A stretch of 35,049 nt of DNA, from the IMG/VR virus record IMGVR_UViG_3300024346_007811, positions 1 to 35,049 of that record, one strand, 5' to 3'. The notes under the pieces were generated by a model. The model searched no databases. It had not been told where the DNA came from and saw only the letters and a list, made by a program, of their open reading frames with translations. Source of the DNA: a virus. This document shows, piece after piece, positions 13,663 to 21,089 of this stretch. Each line of letters starts with the position of its first letter. The stretch's first letter is position 1. A program made the position numbers and the translations under genes.

Positions 13663-13856
13663 CCGACCTTGTGTCTTGTTTCGTGACCGTCTTTGCATTT
13701 CCAATACATCTCCATGCTTTGATTGTTAAATTCATAAGATTCTACATAAAGATCGCATTTTGAACAAGGCCTAATGCTCTCTATAATTTCAATGCTACCG
13801 TCAATGACAGGAGTATCTAAATTTACTTTATTTAAAAACTCATCAAGATTTGGCAT
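13659..13856 (-). CDS. Small zinc-ribbon protein next to recA
   Basis: This 65-aa protein has CSKC (about 31-34) and CKDGH near the C-terminus, together a probable C2-CH zinc site. The N-terminal half is acidic. The ATG at 13856 has AAGGA 6 nt upstream and lies 14 nt inside the end of recA; a TTG one codon earlier is unlikely. Function is unknown; coupling to recA suggests a role in recombination. Confidence 0.75.
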   Translation of the reverse strand: MPNLDEFLNKVNLDTPVIDGSIEIIESIRPCSKCDLYVESYEFNNQSMEMYWKCKDGHETRHKVG

Positions 13857-14847
13857 CAATGTCCTTTATAAGACCATCAACAACTTTAGGGTTGCCTCTT
13901 AGATAAGCTACGGCTTTAGCACGTCCCTGAAGTCTTTCTCCATTAACAGTATACCAAGCTCCACCTTTTTCCACTGCCCCGACCATCTCTGCAACGTCAA
14001 GAGTTTCTCCTACTGAATCAACGCCTAAAGATTCTCCTTGATAGTAGAAGTCGTATTGTCCTGAAAGGTTAGGGGGGCCGAGCTTGTTGTAATCAATAAT
14101 CCAATTGACTGGCCTGCCAACTCTTTGTTCAATAATTTTGTCACCAACTTTAATGCCTGCCTTAATCGCATTTGCTTCAGCCTCTGAGGACCAAAGCTTA
14201 ATAACTGTTGAAGAAAAGAATTTGACTGCCATTCCCCCTGTTGGGATATGGGAAGCATGCATAGATCCAAATTGATTTCTTTGCTGTGAGATGAGAACCA
14301 GTAATGTGTTTTTATTTGCATAGTTTAACATTTTGACTGCGTGAGTCATATCCTTTGCTTCGGCGCCGATTTGCTTTGTGTCTTGCAAATCCTTCATTTC
14401 ATTTCCATCTTTTTCAAAATAAATTGCTGGCAATAATGCTGAAATAGAATCTACAACAATAATATCTACGCCCGCATCCATTAATTTTGTAGCAACATCC
14501 ACCATGTCATTGACGGTTTTTGCTGGAGAGTAAATAAGAGAAGAGGAATCTACTCCCAACTGTTCAGCCCATGATTGATCATAAGATGCTTCTGCATCAA
14601 TCCAAGCGCATGTCTTTCCTTCTTTTTGTGCAAGAGCAATCATCTGTAAACAAAATGAAGATTTGCCTGCAGACTTATTTCCCCAAACAAGGGCCTGTCT
14701 GCCGTAGCCTAATCCACCTCTTAATGCCATGTTAAGGCCAATACTTGGTGTCTTTTGTTTTTCAACCTTTACATCTTGTGCTGCTTTTACTCTTGCTCTT
14801 GTTTTTGGATCTAATCCTGCTAGGATGTCATCAATCGCTATAGTCAT
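13843..14847 (-). CDS. recA: RecA recombinase
   Basis: This 334-aa strand-exchange protein has Walker A GNKSAGKS (56-63), catalytic E86 in IDAEASYD, Walker B DIIVVDSIS (D133) and an L2-type segment TGGMAVKFFSS. It should form filaments on ssDNA and drive recombination-dependent replication and repair. It lacks the long acidic C-terminal tail of bacterial RecA and is near the usual core length. A dedicated promoter with an extended -10 box and a GAGAGAG ribosome binding site precede it, so this is an independently started unit. Confidence 0.95.
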   Translation of the reverse strand: MTIAIDDILAGLDPKTRARVKAAQDVKVEKQKTPSIGLNMALRGGLGYGRQALVWGNKSAGKSSFCLQMIALAQKEGKTCAWIDAEASYDQSWAEQLGVDSSSLIYSPAKTVNDMVDVATKLMDAGVDIIVVDSISALLPAIYFEKDGNEMKDLQDTKQIGAEAKDMTHAVKMLNYANKNTLLVLISQQRNQFGSMHASHIPTGGMAVKFFSSTVIKLWSSEAEANAIKAGIKVGDKIIEQRVGRPVNWIIDYNKLGPPNLSGQYDFYYQGESLGVDSVGETLDVAEMVGAVEKGGAWYTVNGERLQGRAKAVAYLRGNPKVVDGLIKDIDAKS

Positions 14848-14869
14848 TTTTTTCTCTCTCTTTGATACA

Positions 14870-14898
14870 ATTATATCATTAAAATAAATTGCCGTGAA
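14870..14898 (-). promoter_or_regulatory. recA promoter
   Basis: TTCACG (14893-14898), 17 nt and an extended -10 TGA-TATAAT (14870-14875) on the minus strand. Transcription would start near 14863, giving a leader of about 15 nt that includes the purine-rich ribosome binding site. The -35 box is in the end of the MazG gene. Confidence 0.6.
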
Positions 14899-15268
14899 GT
14901 GCTGGTCGGTCCTTATTTATTTCTATTTTATTAAATAAAACTTCATCTAAACTATGAGTTACAAAGCCAGCATTTCGCATAGATGCATACAAATCAAGAG
15001 TTCTAATTATAATGTCAACCATTTCTTCAACAATCTGCTCAGACCCTTTATTTTTTCTAATCGCTTCAAGGACTTCAGTTACTTCAGAATGAACCAATGC
15101 AAGCTTATTGCCAAAGACATCAAAGTTTTTTGGGTTATTCCAAAAACCTTTTTCAATTGCCGTTTCGTGAAGTAGTGCTGATAAAACATCTAGCCCATAG
15201 TCTGTTACAAGCTCTACGTCATTACTCGAAGTCTGTAATGAGCTGGTCGTTATTTGTCCCTGATTCAT
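14879..15268 (-). CDS. MazG-like nucleoside triphosphate pyrophosphohydrolase
   Basis: This 129-aa all-alpha NTP-PPase has ALVHSEVTEVLEAIRK (E62, E65) and EEMVDIIIRTLD (E81, E82, D85), the metal-binding E-x-x-E and E-x-x-D pairs, then NKDRPALHG. It hydrolyses (d)NTPs to monophosphates. In phages this is linked to nucleotide-pool control or ppGpp lowering, but the latter is disputed. The start overlaps the upstream gene by 47 nt but has an AAAGGA site 5 nt before the ATG, so I keep it. Confidence 0.88.
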   Translation of the reverse strand: MNQGQITTSSLQTSSNDVELVTDYGLDVLSALLHETAIEKGFWNNPKNFDVFGNKLALVHSEVTEVLEAIRKNKGSEQIVEEMVDIIIRTLDLYASMRNAGFVTHSLDEVLFNKIEINKDRPALHGNLF

Positions 15269-15455
15269 CTTTTCCTTTTAACTTAAACTTAAATGATTGA
15301 TTCTCTGAGTCGTAATCAACTTGAAGCTCTTTATCAATTGTTGCTGCGTTAATAAATAAATCGCTAGGTATTGTAATTTCATTTTGCATTTCTAATATTG
15401 CAACTAATATCTTTGATACATTTAATGATGCAAAAATATCTTGTTCTTGTGTCAT
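15222..15455 (-). CDS. Unknown, third member of a tandem paralogue set
   Basis: This 77-aa protein shares the pattern SLNVSKILVAILE and QVDYDSENQSFKFKL with the two genes upstream (compare QIDYDSQEKVFTFNL in the 15898-16260 product). It has lost the middle linker and the C-terminal R-x-x-W-N-x-Y motif. There are no catalytic or Cys residues. The AAGGAGG site before the ATG is excellent, and the start overlaps the upstream stop by 4 nt. Function is unknown; the gene is placed between polymerase and MazG. Confidence 0.75.
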   Translation of the reverse strand: MTQEQDIFASLNVSKILVAILEMQNEITIPSDLFINAATIDKELQVDYDSENQSFKFKLKGKDESGTNNDQLITDFE

Positions 15456-15886
15456 TCTTCCTCCTTAAGGAATTTTATGCCATAGACATTCCATGGCCTT
15501 CTTATTGAAAAGAAGCCTACAGTTTCATTATTATTCTGTGTATGAAGACCTTCTTCATAACTTACAATTCTCATTGATACCTTGTCTGTCTTGGCGTTGT
15601 AATAAACATTAACGTGTCCGCCAATATCTTTGATGTAGTCATGAAAGTCTGGATCATATGGGTTTACAGATGTGTCATTAGGTGGCATGTCGTATTTGTT
15701 TAAATGAATTAAATCTTTTCTATCAAAAACAAACTCGCCAAGATTCTCAAATAAAAGAGTTAAAAGAACTGAAGAGTTTAACCTATTAAACATTTCAGTA
15801 ACCTGACTATTTCTTCTATCAGTTTCTTCTGCAGTTAATGTCCTGCCATCATCGTGATAGTCAGTAGGCGTCCAATTTTTTTCCAT
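15452..15886 (-). CDS. Unknown, second member of a tandem paralogue set
   Basis: This 144-aa protein contains MFNRLNSSVLLTLLFENLG, DYIKDIGGHVNVYYNAKT, SYEEG and SIRRPWNVYG in the same order as the product of 15898-16260, showing tandem duplication followed by divergence. It is the longest copy and has an acidic N-terminal extension (1-30). The family is unknown to me. A TAGGAG site lies upstream. Short acidic proteins beside polymerases can be replication or host-takeover factors, but that is speculation. Confidence 0.75.
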   Translation of the reverse strand: MEKNWTPTDYHDDGRTLTAEETDRRNSQVTEMFNRLNSSVLLTLLFENLGEFVFDRKDLIHLNKYDMPPNDTSVNPYDPDFHDYIKDIGGHVNVYYNAKTDKVSMRIVSYEEGLHTQNNNETVGFFSIRRPWNVYGIKFLKEEE

Positions 15887-15897
15887 ATCATCGTCTC

Positions 15898-16260
15898 CTA
15901 GGAATGTGCATAGTCATTCCATCTTGATCTTAGGCAAACGTATCCAATGCTGTTGCCAACTCCCACAAGTGCCTCTGCTTCTTCTCGTGACATAAGATTA
16001 AATGTAAACACCTTTTCTTGAGAGTCATAATCAATCTGTGCGTATCCACCAGACTCTTTTATGTAGTCCATATAGGTGTCCATGTAGGTATCTATGGCAT
16101 TAAAGTCTTGTAAGTCCTCTGGCTTGTGATAATTTGTTATGTTATCAAGCTCTTCTTTTGTAATAGAAACTGGGCCGACTGATTTTAAAACTGCTGTCAG
16201 CAAATTGGAAGCATTAAATCTTTTTACTAGCACCTCTAATGATGGCGGTTCTTCTGTCAT
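15898..16260 (-). CDS. Unknown, first member of a tandem paralogue set
   Basis: This 120-aa acidic protein has RFNASNLLTAVLKSVG, DYIKESGGYAQIDYDSQ, MSREEAEA and LRSRWNDYA, shared in order with the next gene. A short in-frame duplication (YMDTYMDY) sits in the linker. The start overlaps the polymerase stop as ATGA, so the three copies are translated behind dnaE. There is no recognised domain. Confidence 0.75.
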   Translation of the reverse strand: MTEEPPSLEVLVKRFNASNLLTAVLKSVGPVSITKEELDNITNYHKPEDLQDFNAIDTYMDTYMDYIKESGGYAQIDYDSQEKVFTFNLMSREEAEALVGVGNSIGYVCLRSRWNDYAHS

Positions 16261-19200
16261 TTTATTTCCTTTATATTCAAGGTTCCATCATCCAATTTGG
16301 CTAATGTAACTTTACATTTCATTCCCTCACGCATCTTAGCAAGAGTCATTTTGTACATTGCTGGGAAAGCAATTGCTCTAGTTAAAACTTTATTCTTATC
16401 TGATAGAACTATGTGGCTCATCTGTTTTCCTGCCTTAGTTGTATATGGGGTAAAGTTTACCACAACATACTCGTCTTCTTCAAGGTCGTACGACTTAGCA
16501 TATAGATAGTCGACAAATAAATCATTTGATTTTGGATCTATATCGCTTACCTTGACATACCTTGCAATACGATTATCTCCAACAAGGATAAAGTACATTT
16601 GATTTGTTTCAATTTGAGTCTGCTCTGTATGGAATAGCCCTACTGTTCCAGTCTCATCTACCAGTTCAACTCTGGCCCAACCATTACCTCGTTTAATTGA
16701 TTTAACCATTCCAAACATAACAAATGATCCTAGGTCGTCAAAGTCTTCAATAGGTCTAGCCTGTGCTTTAATCCTAGGTGGTATCCCTTCTAAATTAAAA
16801 CTTGGAATGCTTAGGTATTCGTAGTAATTGTCTTTTTCATTTCCCTGCCTTTTGTTATCAGGGAACGCAGCACCGCCGATGGCGTTAAGAGCAGCAACAG
16901 CACGGCTATTAATGCCAGAACCTTTCTTTGATGCCTTCTCAATAAAATCAGCATAATCACTGTAAGGTCTTCTTTCTATGATCTTGTTTGCAATACTATC
17001 TGAAATAAACTTTACTTCAGCTAGCCCAAATCTAATAGAATCTTTTTGTAATGAAAAGTATAGCCCTGATTCATTAATGTGTGGGAGCAATACCTTAAGG
17101 CCTAATCTTTTTGCCTCAATTAAATACTCTGTTCTGGCGTCTTTGTCATTTTCATTTTTAAGAATTGAAAACATGAACTCAAGCGGATAATAAAACTTAA
17201 GCCAAGCAGTATAGTAACTAAGCATAGAGTAAGCAACAGCATGGGAGCGGTTAAAAGAATAACCAGCATGCGCTTCAAAATCGTGCCACAACGCTTCGGC
17301 TTTTTTCTTAGTAATGTGTTTTGAAGCCCCAGTAACAAACTTATCTTTGAACTGGTCAAATTCTTTTGCATCTTTTTTCTTTCCAATAATCTTGCGGACC
17401 TTATCAGCCTCTGCCCAAGTCATACCGCCAAGGTGTACACATGCCTGCATAACCTGCTCTTGATATATAATAACACCATATGTATTCTCGGTAAAAGGCT
17501 TCATGATTGTGTGCATGTAGTCTACGGCTTCATTGCCATTCTTACGATTAATGTATGCCGCTCCTACTGTATTCATTGCACCAGGTCGTACGAGGGCATT
17601 AGAGGCAGCAAGATCTTCAAATTTATCTATGCCCATTTTAATCAAAAGGTTTGTGTAGGGTGTTGCTTCTGCTTGGAACACACCCTTTGTATAACCATCA
17701 TTCAGCATCTTATACACATCGGCGTCATCCATAGCCATTTCAGAAAGATTTATTGTATTGCCATGTCTGTCCTTAATTGACTTAAGAGTGTCAGAGATCA
17801 CAGATAAAGTCTTAAGACCTAGCGCATCTAGCTTAATAAGACCTATATCTGCAACCGTATCCATATCGTATGCGACGACTGGAATTCTTCCTGATACCTT
17901 ATCTTGGGAGTCTTCACGAGATTCTACTGGTGCAAACTTTCTTAAATCATCTTTTGCAACCACTACTCCAGCGGCGTGTACTCCAACAGATCTGATTCTT
18001 CCACGTAGTCTATCGGCAAGCCAAACAACTTCTGGGTATCTCAATCTAAATTCTTTTGTATTTGGCGAATCAATAAAGTCTTCAAATGTATCTACCGATT
18101 TTAATGCACGGTTAACTTCTTGAAGAGGAACCATAAATACACGAGCAGCATCTCTAACGACACCCTTGTCCTTGAAGTAAGTGTATGTAGAAATAGAAGC
18201 AACGTGCTTAAACTTCTTTTTTAGATAGTCTTTAACTTCTTTTCTGCGACGGTCTTCAAAGTCAGTATCAATATCTGGAAAGTCATTACGCTCTTCATTA
18301 ATAAATCTAAAGAACAAAAGGTTATATTTAATTGGATCTACATCTGTAATTCCAAGTGCGTAGCAAACAAGTGAGCCTGCTGCAGAACCACGGCCTGGCC
18401 CAACACGAATATCATTTTCTTTTGCCCAATTAATCATATCTCCAACAACAAGGAAGTATGAGGCAAAGTTTTTCTTAGCAATAATGCTAAGCTCTTCGTT
18501 AAGCCTGTCAATATAGGCAGGGTCTGAAGCCTTCTGAAGGCTCTCTAGGCCCTTTTCAGCCAACTCCCTTAGTCTTTCATCGGCATCAGTCTTTGGCACT
18601 GGCAGCAGGTCTAAGCCCTGATAGAAGTCATATTCTCCTACCTTGTCTGCAATCTCCATTGTATTCTCATAGATGTCTGTTCGATTAATTCCAGCCTTAT
18701 TAAAGTCTGCCTCTATCTCAGAACGGTTTTGAATAAATAAATTCATATCTTGAAATGAAATTCTGCGGTCAGGATAAAGATAATTAAATCTATCTAACAT
18801 GTCTTTCATGTTTCTAGACATATCAAAGTCAGCATCTTTATCAAACTTAGGAGATGTTGATAGAATTAATAACGCTTCCTCTAGGATTCTATCTTCTTCT
18901 TTAGCAAAGTGAGCATCTCCTGTTGCAACCGCCTTAATTTCAAGCTTGTCTGCTAATTCTAAAAGGGCGGAGTTGATCTCCACAGGGTTATGTGATTGCA
19001 CTTCCACGTAAAAATCTTGTCCGAAAGTTTGTTTAAAGTCTTTGAGAAGAAGTTCTGCTTCCTCCATGTTACCTTTATCGATAGCCTTACTAATGAGTCC
19101 ATTAAGACATCCGCTGAGAACGATAATACCTTCGCTATAATCATTTAAAATCTCCCTATCAATACGTGGCTTATGATAAAAGCCCTCGTTCCAAGCAAGC

Positions 19201-19526
19201 TCCTGTAGAGTATTTATATTCTCCAACCCCTTTTTATTTTTCGCTAGCAAAATAATATGGTTATAGGCTTGAATAGACTTGTCTGTTTTAGAAGACCTGT
19301 CAAACCTATCCGTTGGAGAAATGTACGCCTCAACACCAAGAATCGGCTTAATGCCAATTTCCTTTGCGGCAATTTGCATATCTCTGTGTGAAGAGAGAGT
19401 GCCATGGTCTGTAATTGCAATCGCAGTTTGTCCAGCATCCAGCGCTGCTTGGCATAATTCTTTAGGTGAATTTAGTCCATCCATTAACGAATAATAGGAG
19501 TGAACGTGTAGGTGTGCAAAGCTCAT
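16257..19526 (-). CDS. dnaE: DNA polymerase III alpha subunit (DnaE type)
   Basis: This 1089-aa C-family replicative polymerase has an N-terminal PHP domain with an intact metal-type pattern (H5, H7, H9 in HLHVHS; D40, H41 in ITDHG). The palm has GRGSAAGS (379-386), the catalytic pair in DFPDIDTDF (D418, D420) and the third Asp in KLDALGL (D567). SFNRSHAVAYS (about 757-767), an HhH region and an OB fold (SFVMFGMVKSI, from about 934) follow. It is slightly shorter than bacterial DnaE (about 1160). There is no separate 3'-5' exonuclease domain, so proofreading may reside in the PHP domain or in host DnaQ. It lets the phage replicate with its own polymerase but implies use of a host clamp. Confidence 0.97.
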   Translation of the reverse strand: MSFAHLHVHSYYSLMDGLNSPKELCQAALDAGQTAIAITDHGTLSSHRDMQIAAKEIGIKPILGVEAYISPTDRFDRSSKTDKSIQAYNHIILLAKNKKGLENINTLQELAWNEGFYHKPRIDREILNDYSEGIIVLSGCLNGLISKAIDKGNMEEAELLLKDFKQTFGQDFYVEVQSHNPVEINSALLELADKLEIKAVATGDAHFAKEEDRILEEALLILSTSPKFDKDADFDMSRNMKDMLDRFNYLYPDRRISFQDMNLFIQNRSEIEADFNKAGINRTDIYENTMEIADKVGEYDFYQGLDLLPVPKTDADERLRELAEKGLESLQKASDPAYIDRLNEELSIIAKKNFASYFLVVGDMINWAKENDIRVGPGRGSAAGSLVCYALGITDVDPIKYNLLFFRFINEERNDFPDIDTDFEDRRRKEVKDYLKKKFKHVASISTYTYFKDKGVVRDAARVFMVPLQEVNRALKSVDTFEDFIDSPNTKEFRLRYPEVVWLADRLRGRIRSVGVHAAGVVVAKDDLRKFAPVESREDSQDKVSGRIPVVAYDMDTVADIGLIKLDALGLKTLSVISDTLKSIKDRHGNTINLSEMAMDDADVYKMLNDGYTKGVFQAEATPYTNLLIKMGIDKFEDLAASNALVRPGAMNTVGAAYINRKNGNEAVDYMHTIMKPFTENTYGVIIYQEQVMQACVHLGGMTWAEADKVRKIIGKKKDAKEFDQFKDKFVTGASKHITKKKAEALWHDFEAHAGYSFNRSHAVAYSMLSYYTAWLKFYYPLEFMFSILKNENDKDARTEYLIEAKRLGLKVLLPHINESGLYFSLQKDSIRFGLAEVKFISDSIANKIIERRPYSDYADFIEKASKKGSGINSRAVAALNAIGGAAFPDNKRQGNEKDNYYEYLSIPSFNLEGIPPRIKAQARPIEDFDDLGSFVMFGMVKSIKRGNGWARVELVDETGTVGLFHTEQTQIETNQMYFILVGDNRIARYVKVSDIDPKSNDLFVDYLYAKSYDLEEDEYVVVNFTPYTTKAGKQMSHIVLSDKNKVLTRAIAFPAMYKMTLAKMREGMKCKVTLAKLDDGTLNIKEIK

Positions 19527-19717
19527 GCTCTTGCCGTTTTCTCAAGGTAGTGAATTACATCGCAATCTATATCACAAAGATCAAGAGATATAATATCTGC
19601 CACAATATCTGATCTAATTGAGTTCATTACTGCTCTGGTCAATTGCTGATCAAGATCTAATTCAAGATTAACATACTTAACCCAAGGTTTGCGTAATGTG
19701 TATGGTCCAATTTTCAT
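19523..19717 (-). CDS. Small unknown acidic protein before dnaE
   Basis: This 64-aa protein begins MKIGPYTLRKPWVKYVNLE and continues as an acidic helical segment rich in Asp and Ile. The opening G-x-Y-T-L-R-K-P-W resembles the SIRRPW ending of the 15452-15886 product, perhaps a shared binding motif, though the match is short. An AAGGAG site is present. The stop overlaps the dnaE start as ATGA. Confidence 0.7.
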   Translation of the reverse strand: MKIGPYTLRKPWVKYVNLELDLDQQLTRAVMNSIRSDIVADIISLDLCDIDCDVIHYLEKTARA

Positions 19718-19935
19718 TCTAACTCCTTCTCAATAGCTTCAATGGTTAAGCAAGGTAAGGCATCTCCACACTCGCACATATCAGGACCGCAACAATCATT
19801 TTCGCCGCATCCCATATATCTTGGCTTATGTAATTCCACTACTGCACGAAGGGCGTGTACTGATTGAGCATCACCATTGTAAAGTGCAACATCTAATCTA
19901 CGATTGATTTCAATTAGCAATTCATCGTGTGTCAT
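19714..19935 (-). CDS. Cys-rich small protein with actinobacterial-style C-terminal motif
   Basis: This 73-aa protein has a helical N-terminus and then LHKPRYMGCGENDCCGPDMC followed by ALPCLTIEAIEKEL. The order L-H-K-P, Cys pairs and P-C-x-T-I resembles a short zinc-binding C-terminal domain I associate with actinobacteriophage and actinobacterial proteins. That is a recollection, not a search result. It is one of the clues to the host. It is flanked by ATGA overlaps on both sides. Confidence 0.72.
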   Translation of the reverse strand: MTHDELLIEINRRLDVALYNGDAQSVHALRAVVELHKPRYMGCGENDCCGPDMCECGDALPCLTIEAIEKELE

Positions 19936-20075
19936 TTTAGATCCTTAGATACTAGATACTTGTCCATGAGCTGATCAAAGACTTCTTTACATTTCTCATC
20001 ACTCCAGCCATTTTCCATGCCAGTAGTTGATACCGCTTCTCTTAGTTTAATCTTATACCAGAATAGATCATTCAT
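19932..20075 (-). CDS. 47-aa unknown protein
   Basis: Read in the gap: the protein begins MNDLFWYKIKLREAVS and ends LVSKDLK. It is a charged, probably helical peptide with a single Cys. The ATG overlaps the upstream stop as TAATG and the TGA overlaps the downstream ATG as ATGA, so translation is well supported by context. No family is recognised. Confidence 0.72.
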   Translation of the reverse strand: MNDLFWYKIKLREAVSTTGMENGWSDEKCKEVFDQLMDKYLVSKDLK

Positions 20076-20281
20076 TAATATCCGCCTAAGCATTCATTTC
20101 TAGTATGATAAAGTCTGATCTTGGTCATTGTTTTTTTATTTGGTGCATATAGCTCTTCACCGCAACATGCTGATTTTAAATACCATTCTTTTGCAAAGAA
20201 ATCATATAGCATTCCTTTATAATTTCTATATTTGTGCGCCACAAAAACATCAAAAGGATCTGGAATTTCGTAAGTGGTCAT
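20075..20281 (-). CDS. Small unknown protein, first gene of the polymerase operon
   Basis: This 68-aa protein is rich in Tyr and Lys, with SACCGEELYAP and RNECLGGY providing three Cys that might bind a metal. No family is recognised. It opens the operon that leads to dnaE. There is no ribosome binding site. A full -35/-10 promoter places the start of transcription at the ATG, predicting a leaderless mRNA. A terminator closing the SSB unit lies just upstream. Confidence 0.7.
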   Translation of the reverse strand: MTTYEIPDPFDVFVAHKYRNYKGMLYDFFAKEWYLKSACCGEELYAPNKKTMTKIRLYHTRNECLGGY

Positions 20282-20287
20282 AATGGT

Positions 20288-20316
20288 ATTCTACTAAATA
20301 GAATAGGGGCAGTCAA
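20288..20316 (-). promoter_or_regulatory. Leaderless promoter of the polymerase operon
   Basis: TTGACT (20311-20316), a 17-nt spacer and TAGAAT (20288-20293) on the minus strand are followed by 6 nt and the ATG at 20281. The -35 box is built into the loop and downstream arm of the SSB terminator hairpin. This is the leaderless site with the best -35 box. Confidence 0.7.
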
Positions 20317-20329
20317 TAGACTGCCCCTA
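20304..20329 (-). terminator. Intrinsic terminator after the SSB gene
   Basis: An 11-bp perfect stem (20304-20314 with 20319-20329; core GGGGCAGTC/GACTGCCCC) has a 4-nt loop and lies 12 nt after the SSB stop. The downstream tail on the minus strand is TTCTATTT, only moderately U-rich. It could end transcription in the SSB direction. The plus-strand side is also AT-rich but there are no genes there. Confidence 0.72.
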
Positions 20330-20340
20330 GACATATTAAT

Positions 20341-21012
20341 TTACCAGTCTACGCTACTGCCAGATGCAGAAGCTTCTTCGGTGTGCCCGCCTTCACCAGC
20401 AAAGAATGCTTCTTGCTCTGTGTATGGCATATCACGAACTGCGGTTGTTTCCAAGTCGTAAAGTTCAAGTGATGAAGAATCAAATGGAGCCTCATCCTTT
20501 GCGAGTGGAATAATTGTATAACTTGTATCGGTCTTTGTGCCTGAGCGCTTAATGCGCCACATTAGGTTTGTAATTGAACCCATTTCTCCAGCGTATTCAA
20601 TTAGTGTTGGTGTGATTGTCTTTCCGCTTGAACCCTGAGAAAGAATTGCCACGTATGGATCTTCTTTTCCATCGTCAATAAGAACATTGGTGTAAAGTCG
20701 TGAACGACCTTTCCATCCCGCCTTGTAGTCCTTTCGGTGTTGTTCGCAACCATAGCACTTGCCTTGGTCTTCCATAGAACATAAAGCCTTGCGGCGGTAG
20801 TCTTTTGGATTTGTGTGCTCTACGGCAATAAAGCCTAAGCCATTCTTTTCGTTGTATGTTGGTGAATCTGGATCAAGCTCTTGAAGGAAACGAACCTTCA
20901 CGCTTTCTGCATCTTCAAGTTTTGCCCAACGAGCTTTCACTCCGTCTCCGCCTGAGTGTTGCGGTGCATCCATAACCTTATTCAGGTCTTTTAGTCCTTT
21001 AACGATACCCAT
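20341..21012 (-). CDS. Single-stranded DNA-binding protein, T4 gp32-like
   Basis: This 223-aa protein resembles phage SSBs of the gp32 type. A zinc site H66-x11-C78-x7-C86-x2-C89 closely parallels the H-C-C-C site of T4 gp32. The OB-fold region includes RLYTNVLIDD and PYVAILSQG. A long acidic Ser/Glu-rich tail ends in VDW, matching the acidic tail with a final aromatic residue by which SSBs recruit replication partners. It protects ssDNA and organises helicase, primase and polymerase. It has its own strong promoter, an AAGGAG site and a terminator, as expected for a protein needed in large amounts. Confidence 0.85.
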   Translation of the reverse strand: MGIVKGLKDLNKVMDAPQHSGGDGVKARWAKLEDAESVKVRFLQELDPDSPTYNEKNGLGFIAVEHTNPKDYRRKALCSMEDQGKCYGCEQHRKDYKAGWKGRSRLYTNVLIDDGKEDPYVAILSQGSSGKTITPTLIEYAGEMGSITNLMWRIKRSGTKTDTSYTIIPLAKDEAPFDSSSLELYDLETTAVRDMPYTEQEAFFAGEGGHTEEASASGSSVDW

Positions 21013-21060
21013 TGTATCTCCTTATTTTATAGTTGATGGTATAGATCCATCTGTCTTACT

Positions 21061-21089
21061 AGTATAGCATTACCAACTGACATATTCAA
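21061..21089 (-). promoter_or_regulatory. SSB promoter
   Basis: TTGAAT (21084-21089), 17 nt and an extended -10 TGC-TATACT (21061-21066) on the minus strand overlap the end of the primase gene. The leader of about 40 nt contains a small hairpin (GATGG/CCATC, 21035-21051) upstream of the ribosome binding site, a possible site for translational self-control. Confidence 0.7.
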
